This document shows, piece after piece, positions 42,590-51,483 of a stretch of 64,000 nucleotides of DNA; position 1 is the first letter of the stretch, and every line of letters begins with the position of its first letter. The DNA is from Pseudothauera nasutitermitis (GTDB lineage: Bacteria > Pseudomonadota > Gammaproteobacteria > Burkholderiales > Rhodocyclaceae), in assembly GCF_004801295.1 (NCBI RefSeq), contig NZ_SSOC01000003.1, positions 62,001 to 126,000 of the forward strand, written 5' to 3'. The position numbers were made by a program, and so were the translations under genes. Below the pieces are notes generated by a model. That model did not search any database and was not told the origin of the DNA. It saw nothing but the letters and a program-made list of their open reading frames with translations.

Positions 42590-44259
42590 GGGTGCCCTCC
42601 CGGACCCCGCGGCGGCGCGGCGCCCTGCCCGCGGTCGACGAACACGGGGGCGGGCAGCCCCGCCATGTCCACATTCACGCAGGCCGGCAGGCCGCTGGCC
42701 ACGGCCGCGACCAGCGCCTCGTCCAGATCGGCGGCCGTGGTGACGTGGGCGCCGTGGCCGCCCAGCCCCGCAGCCGCGAGGTCGTAGCGCGCGGCGCGGC
42801 TCAACTGGCAGCCGATCAGACGCTCCGGGCCGTAGTCGCGCAACTGGATCTGGTGCTCGGCATTCCAGCGCGCATCGTTGCCGACCACGGCGACGAAGGG
42901 CGCGTTCTCCCGCGCCGCGGTTTCGAACTCGGCCAGATGGAAGCCCGCCGAACCGTCCCCGCTCATCAGGAACACGCCGGCGTGCGGGCGCGCGAGGCGC
43001 GCGGCGATGGCGTGGCACAGGCCGCCGCCGATGCTGCCCGAAAGGCCGTTGATGAGCCTGGACGGCGCCGTGCACAGGGCCTGGGCCCACTGGCCGAACT
43101 CGCCGCCGTCGCAGATCAGGATGGGCTCGCGCGCGCCGTCGATGGCCTTCTGCACCGCCGCGCAGATGTCCTGCGGGCCGATGCCGGCCTGCGCCGGCCG
43201 CTCGTCCAGCAGGGTACGCCGGCGCAGGCTGGCGTCGACGCGCCTCAGCCATTCCCCGCGCCCGGCCGGCAGCGCCCGTTCGGCCAGCGTGCGCAGCGCG
43301 GCGTCGGCATCCGCCCGCACGGCCAGGCGCAGCCGGCTGCCGAACAGGCGGCGGGCGCGCTCCAGCATCGCCGCCTCGGGGTCGATGGCGACCACCTCGG
43401 CATCGGCGCCGAACGGGAGCGTGCCGCCGACGCCCAGGGAGAAATCGGGCACCTTGCCCACCAGCACCACCAGATCCGCCTCCGCCAGCACAGTGGAGAA
43501 GGTACCCAACGCCGGGTCGCGCAGCCCGCGCGGGCTCTCCATGGCGACCACCGGCGCGGCCAGCGCGCGCGCCGCCAATTCGGTGAGCCCCGCCGCGCGG
43601 CTGCGGTTGAGCAGCGGGCCGGCCAGCAGCACCGGCGCACGGGCCCGGGCGATGCGGCGGACGATGTCTTCGGCGTCCGCCCGCGCCAGGGGCGTGATCC
43701 TGCGCACCTGGGGAAAACCGGCTGCGCCGCGCTGTACGGGCACCTCCCGGCGCAGCAGATCGAACGGCACGGCCAGATGCACCGGGCCGGGACGGCCGGA
43801 CAGGGCCGTCTCGATGGCCTGGCCCACCTCGCGCACCAGATCCCCAGCTTTGAGTGCCCGCCGGGCCTGCTTGACCAGCGGCGCGGTGACCTGGGTCAGG
43901 GCGAGTTCCTGGAAGGCGCCCGTGCCGTCTGCATCCAGCGGCGAATCGCCGGAAACGAGTAGCACCGGGCTTTCCGCATGGCGGGCGGCGAACAGGGGCG
44001 CGAGGCCATTGACCAGACCCGGCCCCGCGGTGAGCAGCGCAACACCGATGCAGCCGGTGAGCTGCGCCCAGGCGTCGGCCATGTGCACCGCGGCGGCCTC
44101 GTGACGCACGTGCACGATGCGCACCCCGGCGTCGATGCAGGCGTCGTAGAGGGGCATGATCTGGTTGCCCGACAGGCTGAACACCGTGTCGACGCCGGCC
44201 GCGCGCAGCGTATCGATTACCAGCTTCGCACCTGTCACCTTGGATCCCTGTCTGAGCAT
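42586..44259 (-). CDS. Thiamine diphosphate-dependent lyase (acetolactate synthase-like)
   Basis: A 557-residue ThDP enzyme of the acetolactate synthase/2-oxoacid decarboxylase superfamily. The catalytic glutamate lies in VRHEAAAVHMADAW. LTAGPGLVNGLAPLF and the ThDP-binding signature GDGSAGFHLAEFETAARENAPFVAVVGND match the family. The FAD-binding insertion of true acetolactate synthase is not evident as a clear motif. It leads a seven-gene operon with a succinate dehydrogenase-like complex and a class I hydro-lyase. A C-C lyase or decarboxylase acting on a dicarboxylate derivative is therefore inferred. The ATG at 44259 is chosen; an upstream ATG (44301) is possible, and neither has a strong ribosome-binding site. 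Confidence 0.88.
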   Translation of the reverse strand: MLRQGSKVTGAKLVIDTLRAAGVDTVFSLSGNQIMPLYDACIDAGVRIVHVRHEAAAVHMADAWAQLTGCIGVALLTAGPGLVNGLAPLFAARHAESPVLLVSGDSPLDADGTGAFQELALTQVTAPLVKQARRALKAGDLVREVGQAIETALSGRPGPVHLAVPFDLLRREVPVQRGAAGFPQVRRITPLARADAEDIVRRIARARAPVLLAGPLLNRSRAAGLTELAARALAAPVVAMESPRGLRDPALGTFSTVLAEADLVVLVGKVPDFSLGVGGTLPFGADAEVVAIDPEAAMLERARRLFGSRLRLAVRADADAALRTLAERALPAGRGEWLRRVDASLRRRTLLDERPAQAGIGPQDICAAVQKAIDGAREPILICDGGEFGQWAQALCTAPSRLINGLSGSIGGGLCHAIAARLARPHAGVFLMSGDGSAGFHLAEFETAARENAPFVAVVGNDARWNAEHQIQLRDYGPERLIGCQLSRAARYDLAAAGLGGHGAHVTTAADLDEALVAAVASGLPACVNVDMAGLPAPVFVDRGQGAAPPRGPGGHP

Positions 44260-44356
44260 GTAAACCCGGCCATGCGGGCGGACGCGGCGGCGCGCATCCA
44301 TCGGCGCGGCAGTATATTTTCCCGGCGCCCGGGGGCCCAAGCTTGGTTTCCTATAT

Positions 44357-44379
44357 GGATATCTGCAAACCAGATATCC
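44357..44379. promoter_or_regulatory. Perfect 23-bp inverted repeat, operator candidate
   Basis: Arms GGATATCTG (44357-44365) and CAGATATCC (44371-44379) flank a five-base spacer, CAAAC. It lies about 100 bp upstream of the ThDP operon start. The AT-rich centre in GC-rich DNA and the dyad symmetry suggest a dimeric regulator site. No regulator gene is linked to it in the window. Confidence 0.6.
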
Positions 44380-44400
44380 CCGTTCGCACGTTTGCTGACG

Positions 44401-44442
44401 CCCCTGCGGGGCTCCCCCTCCCCCAGTCCTCTCCCGCAGGGG
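44401..44442. repeat. REP-like dispersed hairpin element
   Basis: Perfect 10-bp arms CCCCTGCGGG (44401-44410) and CCCGCAGGGG (44433-44442) enclose a C/T-rich loop. The sequence resembles the CCCTCTCCC...GCAGGGGAGAG-type intergenic repeats seen in many proteobacterial genomes. That identity is from memory of the repeat style rather than a search. Confidence 0.5.
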
Positions 44443-44564
44443 AGAACATGCGATCACCCCAGCGGCCCACCATGCATCCGGGCAAGGCCGTGGCGCAGGG
44501 TATATAATCCGTTTTTTCAACGCTTCCGGCCGCTGCGCGGATACCGGACCCACGACGACCACCC

Positions 44565-46001
44565 ATGAGCTTCGCCGACCTCGGCCTCATCCCCGCACTG
44601 CAGCAAGCCGTAGCCGACGCCGGCTACACCGAACCCACCCCGATCCAGCGCCAGGCCATCCCCATCGTGATCGCCGGCCACGACATCATGGGCGGCGCGC
44701 AGACCGGCACCGGCAAGACCGCCGGTTTCACCCTGCCGCTGCTGCAGCGCCTCGCGCGCCACGCCAACACCAGCACCTCGCCCGCTCGCCACCAGACGCG
44801 CGCGCTGATCCTCGCGCCCACCCGCGAACTGGCCATGCAAGTGCATGAGTCGGTCAAGACCTACTCCAAGCACGTCCCGCTGCGCTCCACCTGCATCTAC
44901 GGCGGCGTGGACATGAACGCGCAAATCCAGGAGTTGCGGCGCGGCATCGAGATCGTCATCGCCACGCCGGGGCGCCTGCTCGACCACGTGCAGCAGAAGA
45001 CCATCAATCTGTCCCAGGTCGAAATGCTGGTGCTCGACGAAGCCGACCGCATGCTCGACATGGGCTTCATCCCCGACATCAAGCGCATCCTCGCGCTGCT
45101 GCCCTCCAGCCGCCAGAGCCTGCTGTTCTCCGCCACCTTCTCGGACGAGATCAAGAAGCTCGCCGACCAGATGCTGAAGAACCCGCAGATGGTCGAAGTG
45201 GCCCGCCGCAACATGGTGTCGGAAACCATCACCCACGTGGTGCACCCGGTTTCCTCCGGCATGAAGCGCAACCTGCTCGCCCACCTGCTGCGCCACCAGC
45301 CCGACACCCAAGCGCTGGTGTTCGTCGATACCAAGCTGGTGTGCGGCCGCCTCGCCCACTTCCTGGAGCGCCACGGCATCTCCGCTGACTCCATCCACGG
45401 CGACAAGAGCCAGCAGCAGCGCACCGAGACCCTGGAAGCCTTCAAGGCCGGCAAGCTGCGCGTGCTGGTGGCCACCGACGTGGCCGCGCGCGGACTGGAC
45501 ATCGACGAACTGCCCTATGTGATCAACTACGAACTGCCGCACACCGCCGAAGACTACGTGCACCGCATCGGCCGCACCGGCCGCGCCGGCCACAAGGGCA
45601 ACGCGGTGTCGCTGGTGTGCACCGAGGAAAAGCACTGGCTGTCGGAAATCGAAAAGCTCATCAAGCTGCAGATTCCGCAGGAAGTGGTGCCCGGCTTCGA
45701 CCCCGAACCCGAGTTCTTCGAAGCCGGCAAGGGCCGCTCGCGCCGCCCGGCCGACAAGCAGGAGGGTGCGCGCGAACGCCAGGATGGCGGCCGGGAACGG
45801 GAACGCGGCGCGCGTGCACCGGCGCGCTCCCGCCCGGCCCCCAGCACTGTCGCGCCCGACGGCTTCGATTTCAGCAAACCCTACGAGTCGGCCACCGCCG
45901 CCGTGGCCACCACACCGGCCGCCACGGCCAAGCCTGTCGAAGCCCCACGCCGCGCACAGCGCCCGGTGGCCTTCCTGCTCGGTGGCCTGGGGCGGAAATA
46001 G
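44565..46001 (+). CDS. rhlE: DEAD-box RNA helicase RhlE
   Basis: A 478-residue ATP-dependent RNA helicase. It has the Q motif (GYTEPTPIQRQAIP), motif I AQTGTGKT, motif II VLDEADRMLDMGF, motif III SATF, motif V ATDVAARGLDI and motif VI HRIGRTGRAG in order. The C-terminal 90 residues are Arg/Pro/Ala-rich and disordered (RERQDGGRERERGARAPARSRP), typical of RhlE. It probably acts in ribosome assembly and RNA turnover, especially in the cold. It diverges from the ThDP operon. Confidence 0.93.
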   Translation: MSFADLGLIPALQQAVADAGYTEPTPIQRQAIPIVIAGHDIMGGAQTGTGKTAGFTLPLLQRLARHANTSTSPARHQTRALILAPTRELAMQVHESVKTYSKHVPLRSTCIYGGVDMNAQIQELRRGIEIVIATPGRLLDHVQQKTINLSQVEMLVLDEADRMLDMGFIPDIKRILALLPSSRQSLLFSATFSDEIKKLADQMLKNPQMVEVARRNMVSETITHVVHPVSSGMKRNLLAHLLRHQPDTQALVFVDTKLVCGRLAHFLERHGISADSIHGDKSQQQRTETLEAFKAGKLRVLVATDVAARGLDIDELPYVINYELPHTAEDYVHRIGRTGRAGHKGNAVSLVCTEEKHWLSEIEKLIKLQIPQEVVPGFDPEPEFFEAGKGRSRRPADKQEGARERQDGGRERERGARAPARSRPAPSTVAPDGFDFSKPYESATAAVATTPAATAKPVEAPRRAQRPVAFLLGGLGRK

Positions 46002-46109
46002 GCCCGTCCCACCCGCCTATTCCGGCCTATCGGCGGAACGGCTTCAAGTATCGTGCACGCATGCCGATAGGGCTTGTTGGAAGCCCCGGAGACGTCCGAA
46101 AACTTGGAA

Positions 46110-48893
46110 ATGTCCGCGTCGATGAATCTAGCCCCTCGCCCGGAGGGCGGCGACAACCCCGCTGAACCCTTCGTGCCCGACTTTTCGGAGGGCGCGGAGA
46201 CCGGCTTGTATCTGGCCCTCCTCGAACTGCTCGACGAAGGCCTAATCATCACCGGCGACGAAGTCATCCTGGAGGTCAACAGCGCCGCCTGCCGCCTGCT
46301 CGGGCGCGAATACCGCCAGCTCGCCGGCCAGCCGCTCGCCGAACTGTTCCCCTCCGAACGCGCCTTCCTCACCGCGCGCGCGCGCCTGTTCATCCAGGGC
46401 GAGATGCGCGGCAGCCTGCAGGTCAGCACGCCCGCCGGCCTGCGCAACCTCAAGTTCATCGCCGCCGCGCGCATCCGCCCCGGCATCCACGCCCTCATCC
46501 TCTCTCCCGATCTGGCCGCGGAACTCCCGGCCGAACCAGGAGCGCGCGAGGATGCGCTGTGGCCCCGCCTGGCCGCCGCGCTCGAACAACCCGTGCTGGT
46601 CATCGACCAGGACGAACGCGTGGCCGCCGCCAATGCCGCCGCGCTGCGCACGCTCAGCATCGAACGCAGCGCGCTGGTCGGCCGCCCGCTCGCCGACAGC
46701 GTGCGCATCGAATGGCCGCCGGCCGGCGCCACGCCGCTGGCGACGCTTCACACGTCCGCCGACGAGGCGCTGAGCGCCCGCGTGCTGCCGGGCCCCCGGC
46801 CGGACTGGCGGCTGCTGATCCTGCCGCCGGTCTCCGCGATCGCCGATCCCGCCCCCGCCGCCCGCCCCCGCCGCGACGAGCGCGCGGCCTGCTTCGAACG
46901 CCTGTTCGCCGACAGCCCCCTGCCCACCCTGCTGTGCCGCGGCGACGAACTGCGCGTGGTGGCCGCCAACGCCGCCGCCGCCGAGCTGTACGGCTATACC
47001 GAAGCGGAGCTGTGCGGCCTGGAAGTCGCCGCGCTGCGCACGCCCGAGGAACACGGGCGCCCCGCGTGCGACAGCGGCGTATGGACCCACCAGAGCGTGG
47101 ACGGCCGGCGCTTCGAGATCGAAGTGCTGTGCTATCCGCTGGATGTGCCCGAGGCGCCGGACGCCGTCGTGCTCATGCACGATCTGCCCGACGCTCCGCT
47201 GCTGGCCTCCCGCCTGCGCCTGCCGGTGGATGTGTTCGATACCTCCGGCCAGGCCATTCTGATCAGCGACGCGCACAACCGCATCATCTCGATCAACAAG
47301 GCCTTCACCCAGATCACCGGCTACAGCCTGGCCGACGTGCGCGGCAAGGATCCCGCCATGCTCGGCGCCGGACGCGACGACGCGCAGTTCACCGACGAAC
47401 TGTGGCGCGCGCTGGCCGAGCACGGCCAATGGCAGGGCGAAGTGTGGAATCGCCGCAAGAACGGCGAGATCTATCCCGAGTGGCTGAGCATCACCGCCGT
47501 GCGCAACACGCGCGGCGAGGCGCTGCACTACATCGGCATGTTCTCCGATCTGTCCGCCAAGCGGCAGGCCGAATCGCGCGCCGATTACGTCGCCACCCAC
47601 GACATCCTCACCGGCCTGCCCAACCGCCGGCTGTTCGAGCGGCGCTTCGCCGAGGCCGCCGAACGCGCGCTCAGCACGCACCGCAACGTCGGCCTGATGC
47701 GCCTGGATCTGGACAACTTCAAACTCATCAACCGCGAGTTCGGCGACAACACCGGCGACGCCTTCCTGCAGCAGGCCGCGCGCCGCCTGCAGATCGCCGT
47801 GCCGCACGGCGCCACCGTGGCGCGCGAACGCAGCGACACCTTCCTGATTCTGCTGCCCGACACCGACCTGTCGAGCGAGGTCGGCCGCATCGCCGAGGCC
47901 ATGCTCGCCAGCCTGGCCCAGCCCTTCGAGGTGGAAGGACGGCAGATCCGCCTGTCGGCGAGCATCGGCATCGCCGTGCTGCCGGAAAACGGCACCGAGC
48001 TCGACATTCTGCTGCGCCACGCCGATGCCGCGCTCGCCCACGCCCGCCAGCTGGGCGGCAACAACCACCAGTATTACGCCGACGAGATGGACAGCGCCGG
48101 CCTGGAGCGCACCGCCTTCGAGATCAACCTGCGCCACGCCGTGGCGCGCGAGCAGCTCGAAGTGCATTTCCAGCCGCTGGTCGATGGCCGCGACGGCAGC
48201 CTGCGCGGCGGCGAGGCGCTGCTGCGCTGGCGCCATCCGGACCTCGGCCTGATCCCCTTCCGCCGCTTCCTCGGCGCCGCCCGCGAAGGCGGCCTGCTCG
48301 GCGAACTGGGCGACTGGGTGCTGCGCGCGGCCTGCACGCACGCCGCGCACTGGCCGGCGGACGGCATGCATGCGCCGCTGCTGACCATCAACGTGGCCAT
48401 CGAGCAGGTCATGCAGGGCAACCTGGCCGAACGCGTGCAGGAGGCCCTGCGTGACTCCGGCCTGGCGCCCGAACGCCTCGAACTGGATTTCGAGGAGGTC
48501 GTCCTCAAGGAAGAACACAGCCGCATCCAGAGCACCCTGGAAAAGCTCGACGGCATGGGCGTACGGCTGGCCATCGACGATTTCGGCCGGGGGGTCAGCT
48601 CCATCCCGCGCCTCAAGCGCTACCCACTGCGCGCACTCAAGCTCGATCCCGCGCTGGTGCGCGACGTGGGCGTGCGCGAGGACGCGCAGGCCGTGGTCGA
48701 AGCCGTCGCCTGCATGGCCAACGTGCTCGGTCTGGAAGTGTTCGCCCGCGGCGTCGAAGGCAAGGCCCAGCAGGCCTTCCTGTGCGCGCTGGACTGCCAC
48801 CTGCAGCAGGGCCCGCTGTTCGGCCGGCCGATGAGCGCCGAGGCCTTCGCGGCCTACGTGGCCGACCCGGCGAAATTCACTTCCGCTTCCTAG
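46110..48893 (+). CDS. PAS-GGDEF-EAL protein, probable c-di-GMP phosphodiesterase
   Basis: A 927-residue cytoplasmic signalling protein with several PAS-like domains (about 40-120, 150-240, 265-360 and 375-490; the last with the clear PAC end YIGMFSDLSAKRQAE). A GGDEF domain follows (about 500-660, THDILTGLPNRRLF), then an EAL domain (about 665-920). The GGDEF signature is degenerate: RSDTF (Ser575, Asp576) replaces GGDEF, so cyclase activity is unlikely. The EAL domain keeps Glu702 in EAL, the Asn in TINVAIEQ, DDFG (823-826), LKLD and LQQGPLFGRP. There is no membrane segment. The start is set at 46110; a hairpin (GGGCTT/AAGCCC, 46070-46086) sits just upstream. Confidence 0.9.
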   Translation: MSASMNLAPRPEGGDNPAEPFVPDFSEGAETGLYLALLELLDEGLIITGDEVILEVNSAACRLLGREYRQLAGQPLAELFPSERAFLTARARLFIQGEMRGSLQVSTPAGLRNLKFIAAARIRPGIHALILSPDLAAELPAEPGAREDALWPRLAAALEQPVLVIDQDERVAAANAAALRTLSIERSALVGRPLADSVRIEWPPAGATPLATLHTSADEALSARVLPGPRPDWRLLILPPVSAIADPAPAARPRRDERAACFERLFADSPLPTLLCRGDELRVVAANAAAAELYGYTEAELCGLEVAALRTPEEHGRPACDSGVWTHQSVDGRRFEIEVLCYPLDVPEAPDAVVLMHDLPDAPLLASRLRLPVDVFDTSGQAILISDAHNRIISINKAFTQITGYSLADVRGKDPAMLGAGRDDAQFTDELWRALAEHGQWQGEVWNRRKNGEIYPEWLSITAVRNTRGEALHYIGMFSDLSAKRQAESRADYVATHDILTGLPNRRLFERRFAEAAERALSTHRNVGLMRLDLDNFKLINREFGDNTGDAFLQQAARRLQIAVPHGATVARERSDTFLILLPDTDLSSEVGRIAEAMLASLAQPFEVEGRQIRLSASIGIAVLPENGTELDILLRHADAALAHARQLGGNNHQYYADEMDSAGLERTAFEINLRHAVAREQLEVHFQPLVDGRDGSLRGGEALLRWRHPDLGLIPFRRFLGAAREGGLLGELGDWVLRAACTHAAHWPADGMHAPLLTINVAIEQVMQGNLAERVQEALRDSGLAPERLELDFEEVVLKEEHSRIQSTLEKLDGMGVRLAIDDFGRGVSSIPRLKRYPLRALKLDPALVRDVGVREDAQAVVEAVACMANVLGLEVFARGVEGKAQQAFLCALDCHLQQGPLFGRPMSAEAFAAYVADPAKFTSAS

Positions 48894-48912
48894 CCTTCTT
48901 CCATCGCCGCGC

Positions 48913-48936
48913 GGCACCGCCCGTCCGGGCGGTGCC
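48913..48936. terminator. Convergent terminator hairpin
   Basis: Perfect 10-bp arms GGCACCGCCC (48913-48922) and GGGCGGTGCC (48927-48936) with a four-base loop lie between the convergent EAL-protein and TonB-receptor genes. The U-tract is poor on both strands. Position and strength still suggest a bidirectional transcription barrier. Confidence 0.6.
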
Positions 48937-48945
48937 ATTGGCCGC

Positions 48946-51345
48946 TCAGAAGCTGTACTTCGCCGACACCATGAAGCTGCGCGGTGCGTCGAAGGTGCCG
49001 AAGTTGTTGGCAACGGTGGAGTAGTAGCGTTTGTCGAGCACGTTGTTGAGGTGCAGGGCAAGGGAGAAATTCTTGTCCACCGCGTAGCGGGCCATCAGAT
49101 TGACCAGCGCCACGCCGCTCTGCGTGTACTCGGTGGCGCTCCCGCTGCGGATGGCGCTTTGCCAGTTGAGGCCTCCACCCAGCGTGAGTCTGTTCCACGC
49201 GCCCGGCAAGCGATAGGTGGTGAACAGCTTCAGGCTGTGCAGCGGCAATCGGGTGAGCGCGCGCTCGCCCTGTTCGTCTTCCGCGCGTGCATAGGCGTAG
49301 CCGGCACCGGCCTGCCAGCCTTCGGCCAGTTCGCCGTTCACTTCCAGTTCCACACCGCGCGTGCGGGTTTCACCGAGCACTTCGTAAAAGCGGACATTGG
49401 GGTCCCAGAAGGCCAGGTTTTCGACGTCCATCTGAAACACGGCGAGATTGGCGGTCAGCCGGCCGCCATTGAGGCTGGCCTTGACGCCCGCTTCGTAGCC
49501 TTCGCCCTGCTCGGGGTCGGGCGAGGCGCCGGGGCGGCCGTACAGGAACACGACGCCTTCCTGCGGCTGGAAGATCTTGGTGTAGCTGCCGTAAATGGAC
49601 CAGGTGTCGTTCAGCGCATGGACCAGCCCGACGTAGGGCACGAAGACGTCTTCCTGGCGCTTGCCCGAGCCTTCATCCAGTTGCCAGTGCGCGCTGCGGC
49701 CGCCGAGCAACAGGCTGGTGGCGTCGCTGAGCTGGAAGCGGGCGTTCAGGTAGGCGCTGTACTGGCGTTCCCGGAAGCGTCCCTTGCCTGTCTTGAAGAA
49801 GTCGGGGGCGGGCGCGGTACGGGTCCAGTCGAAGATGTTGAAATCAACCGGGTAGTTCATCCAGTCGTAATCGTAGAGCGTGGTGGAAGAACGGCTGCGC
49901 GACAGCGTGACGCCGCCGATCAGCTCGTGGTCCCGCCCGAACAGCGAGAACACCCCGCTCACGTAGGCGTCGAGGTTGTCCTGACGGGCTTTGCTGCTCC
50001 AGCGGTACGGCCACACTTCCATGCCGTTTCCGGTTGCGGCATCCACCGTCTGCGTGACGCCGACGGTGAGGGCATCGTCGTCGTAGCGCGTCTGGCTGTA
50101 CTCGATCTTGCCGATCCAGTTCGCGCCGAAGCGGTGTTCGAGCGAGGCGAAAACGTTGTTCGACTCGTGGTCGTAGAAGCTCCAGGAGGGGGTGCCGTCT
50201 TCGGATGGCGAAAGCTTGATGCGCTGGCCGTTGGTGAAGAACAACGGGCGCCCCAGGATCGACGCATCCGTTTTCTGGTCCAGATGGTTGAAGCCGACGG
50301 TGAGCAGGGTACGCTCGCCGAGGTCGAATTCGGCGATGCCGTAGAGCGCAAGGTTCTCCTGGTCGAAGCGCTTTGCCCAGGCGCCCTCGTTGCCGTAGTT
50401 GGCCACCAGGCGGGCACGTGCCGTGCCGCTTTCGTTCAGCGGGTTGGAGAGGTCCATGCCGACACCGTGGCGATCCCAGTTGCCTGCCTGCGCGGTCACG
50501 GATTTCTGCGGGGCGGCGGTCGGGCGCTTGCGGATCAGGTTGATCGTCGCGGCGGGCGTGCCCAGCCCGTTCATGATGCCGGTGGCGCCGCGCACCACCT
50601 CGATACGGTCGTAGGCCGCCGTATTGGACAGCAGAGGGCCGACCGCGAGCGACGTCGGCACGCCTTCGATCTGGTAATTGCGCAGGCGGGAACCCCGGGC
50701 GTAGATGTCGGTGCCGTCGATGCCTTCGCCGATCATGGTCTTCTGGACGATGATGCCGGGGGTGGCATCGAGCGCGTCGACCAGGGTATCGAGCTTCTGG
50801 TCTTCCAGCCTTTGTCGCGTCAGTACCGTGATGGCCTGGGGGGTTTCCTGCGGCGTGAGGTTCAGGCGGGTGGAACTGCTGGTCGACCAGGTGGTGTAGG
50901 AGCCGCTGCCCTCGGTGGTCGCGCCGATTCCCTTGCCGGAGATGGTCACCGCGGGCAGCACGGCTTCGCGCTCTTGCGGCAGCGCGCGCAAGGTGTAGCC
51001 GCCATGACTTTCGCGCACCGCCCGCAGCCCGGTGCCGGCCAGCAGCCGGGCGAAACCTTCGTCGACACCGTATTGGCCGCTCAGCCCCGCGCTGCGGCGG
51101 TTGCCGAGCGCCGCGGCGTCGAAGGTGAGCAGCACGCCGGCCGCGCGGGCGTAGCGGGTGAGCACGACGTCGAGCGGGCCGGGGGCGAGGTCGTGCTGCA
51201 CGGCGGCGGCGGCGGGCTGGGCGTGTGCCGGCCCGGCTGCCAGCAGCGGCAGGGCGCCGAACGGAAGGACGAGGAAGGCGCCGCGCAGCGCCAGCGGCAG
51301 ACGCGCGGGGTGCGGGCGGAACAGGGTGGGACGGGATGCAGACAT
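48946..51345 (-). CDS. TonB-dependent ferrisiderophore receptor with signalling domain
   Basis: A 799-residue outer-membrane receptor. A signal peptide (about 1-40) is followed by a secretin/TonB N-terminal signalling domain (about 50-125, HDLAPGPLDVVLTRYARAAGVLLTF), the part that talks to FecR. A plug domain (about 150-270, QETPQAITVLTRQRLEDQ) precedes a 22-stranded barrel ending in SFMVSAKYSF. The pattern TGIMNGLGTPAATINLIRKRPT is typical of FpvA/FhuE-type hydroxamate or mixed siderophore receptors. The ATG at 51345 has GGAG six bases upstream; an extended upstream frame is rejected. The siderophore is unknown. Confidence 0.92.
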   Translation of the reverse strand: MSASRPTLFRPHPARLPLALRGAFLVLPFGALPLLAAGPAHAQPAAAAVQHDLAPGPLDVVLTRYARAAGVLLTFDAAALGNRRSAGLSGQYGVDEGFARLLAGTGLRAVRESHGGYTLRALPQEREAVLPAVTISGKGIGATTEGSGSYTTWSTSSSTRLNLTPQETPQAITVLTRQRLEDQKLDTLVDALDATPGIIVQKTMIGEGIDGTDIYARGSRLRNYQIEGVPTSLAVGPLLSNTAAYDRIEVVRGATGIMNGLGTPAATINLIRKRPTAAPQKSVTAQAGNWDRHGVGMDLSNPLNESGTARARLVANYGNEGAWAKRFDQENLALYGIAEFDLGERTLLTVGFNHLDQKTDASILGRPLFFTNGQRIKLSPSEDGTPSWSFYDHESNNVFASLEHRFGANWIGKIEYSQTRYDDDALTVGVTQTVDAATGNGMEVWPYRWSSKARQDNLDAYVSGVFSLFGRDHELIGGVTLSRSRSSTTLYDYDWMNYPVDFNIFDWTRTAPAPDFFKTGKGRFRERQYSAYLNARFQLSDATSLLLGGRSAHWQLDEGSGKRQEDVFVPYVGLVHALNDTWSIYGSYTKIFQPQEGVVFLYGRPGASPDPEQGEGYEAGVKASLNGGRLTANLAVFQMDVENLAFWDPNVRFYEVLGETRTRGVELEVNGELAEGWQAGAGYAYARAEDEQGERALTRLPLHSLKLFTTYRLPGAWNRLTLGGGLNWQSAIRSGSATEYTQSGVALVNLMARYAVDKNFSLALHLNNVLDKRYYSTVANNFGTFDAPRSFMVSAKYSF

Positions 51346-51483
51346 GCGGGACTCCATGGATGGCAGGGCTATGTCTGCGATACCGAACGAGCGCGCCGAA
51401 TCTGCACGGGCGGCCTGGACTTTTTTGAAATATTTTCGTTTGCCCTTGCACATCAATGGGTTGATGCGCACACCACATGGACC

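Larger units (their letters stand above)
44260..44564. promoter_or_regulatory. Divergent promoter region between the ThDP operon and rhlE
   Basis: This 305-bp stretch has no gene. It contains a 23-bp inverted repeat (44357-44379), a REP-like hairpin (44401-44442) and an AT-rich stretch near 44500-44515 (TATATAATCC) that could be a -10 region for rhlE on the plus strand. The promoter of the minus-strand operon is expected between 44260 and 44360. Confidence 0.5.
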
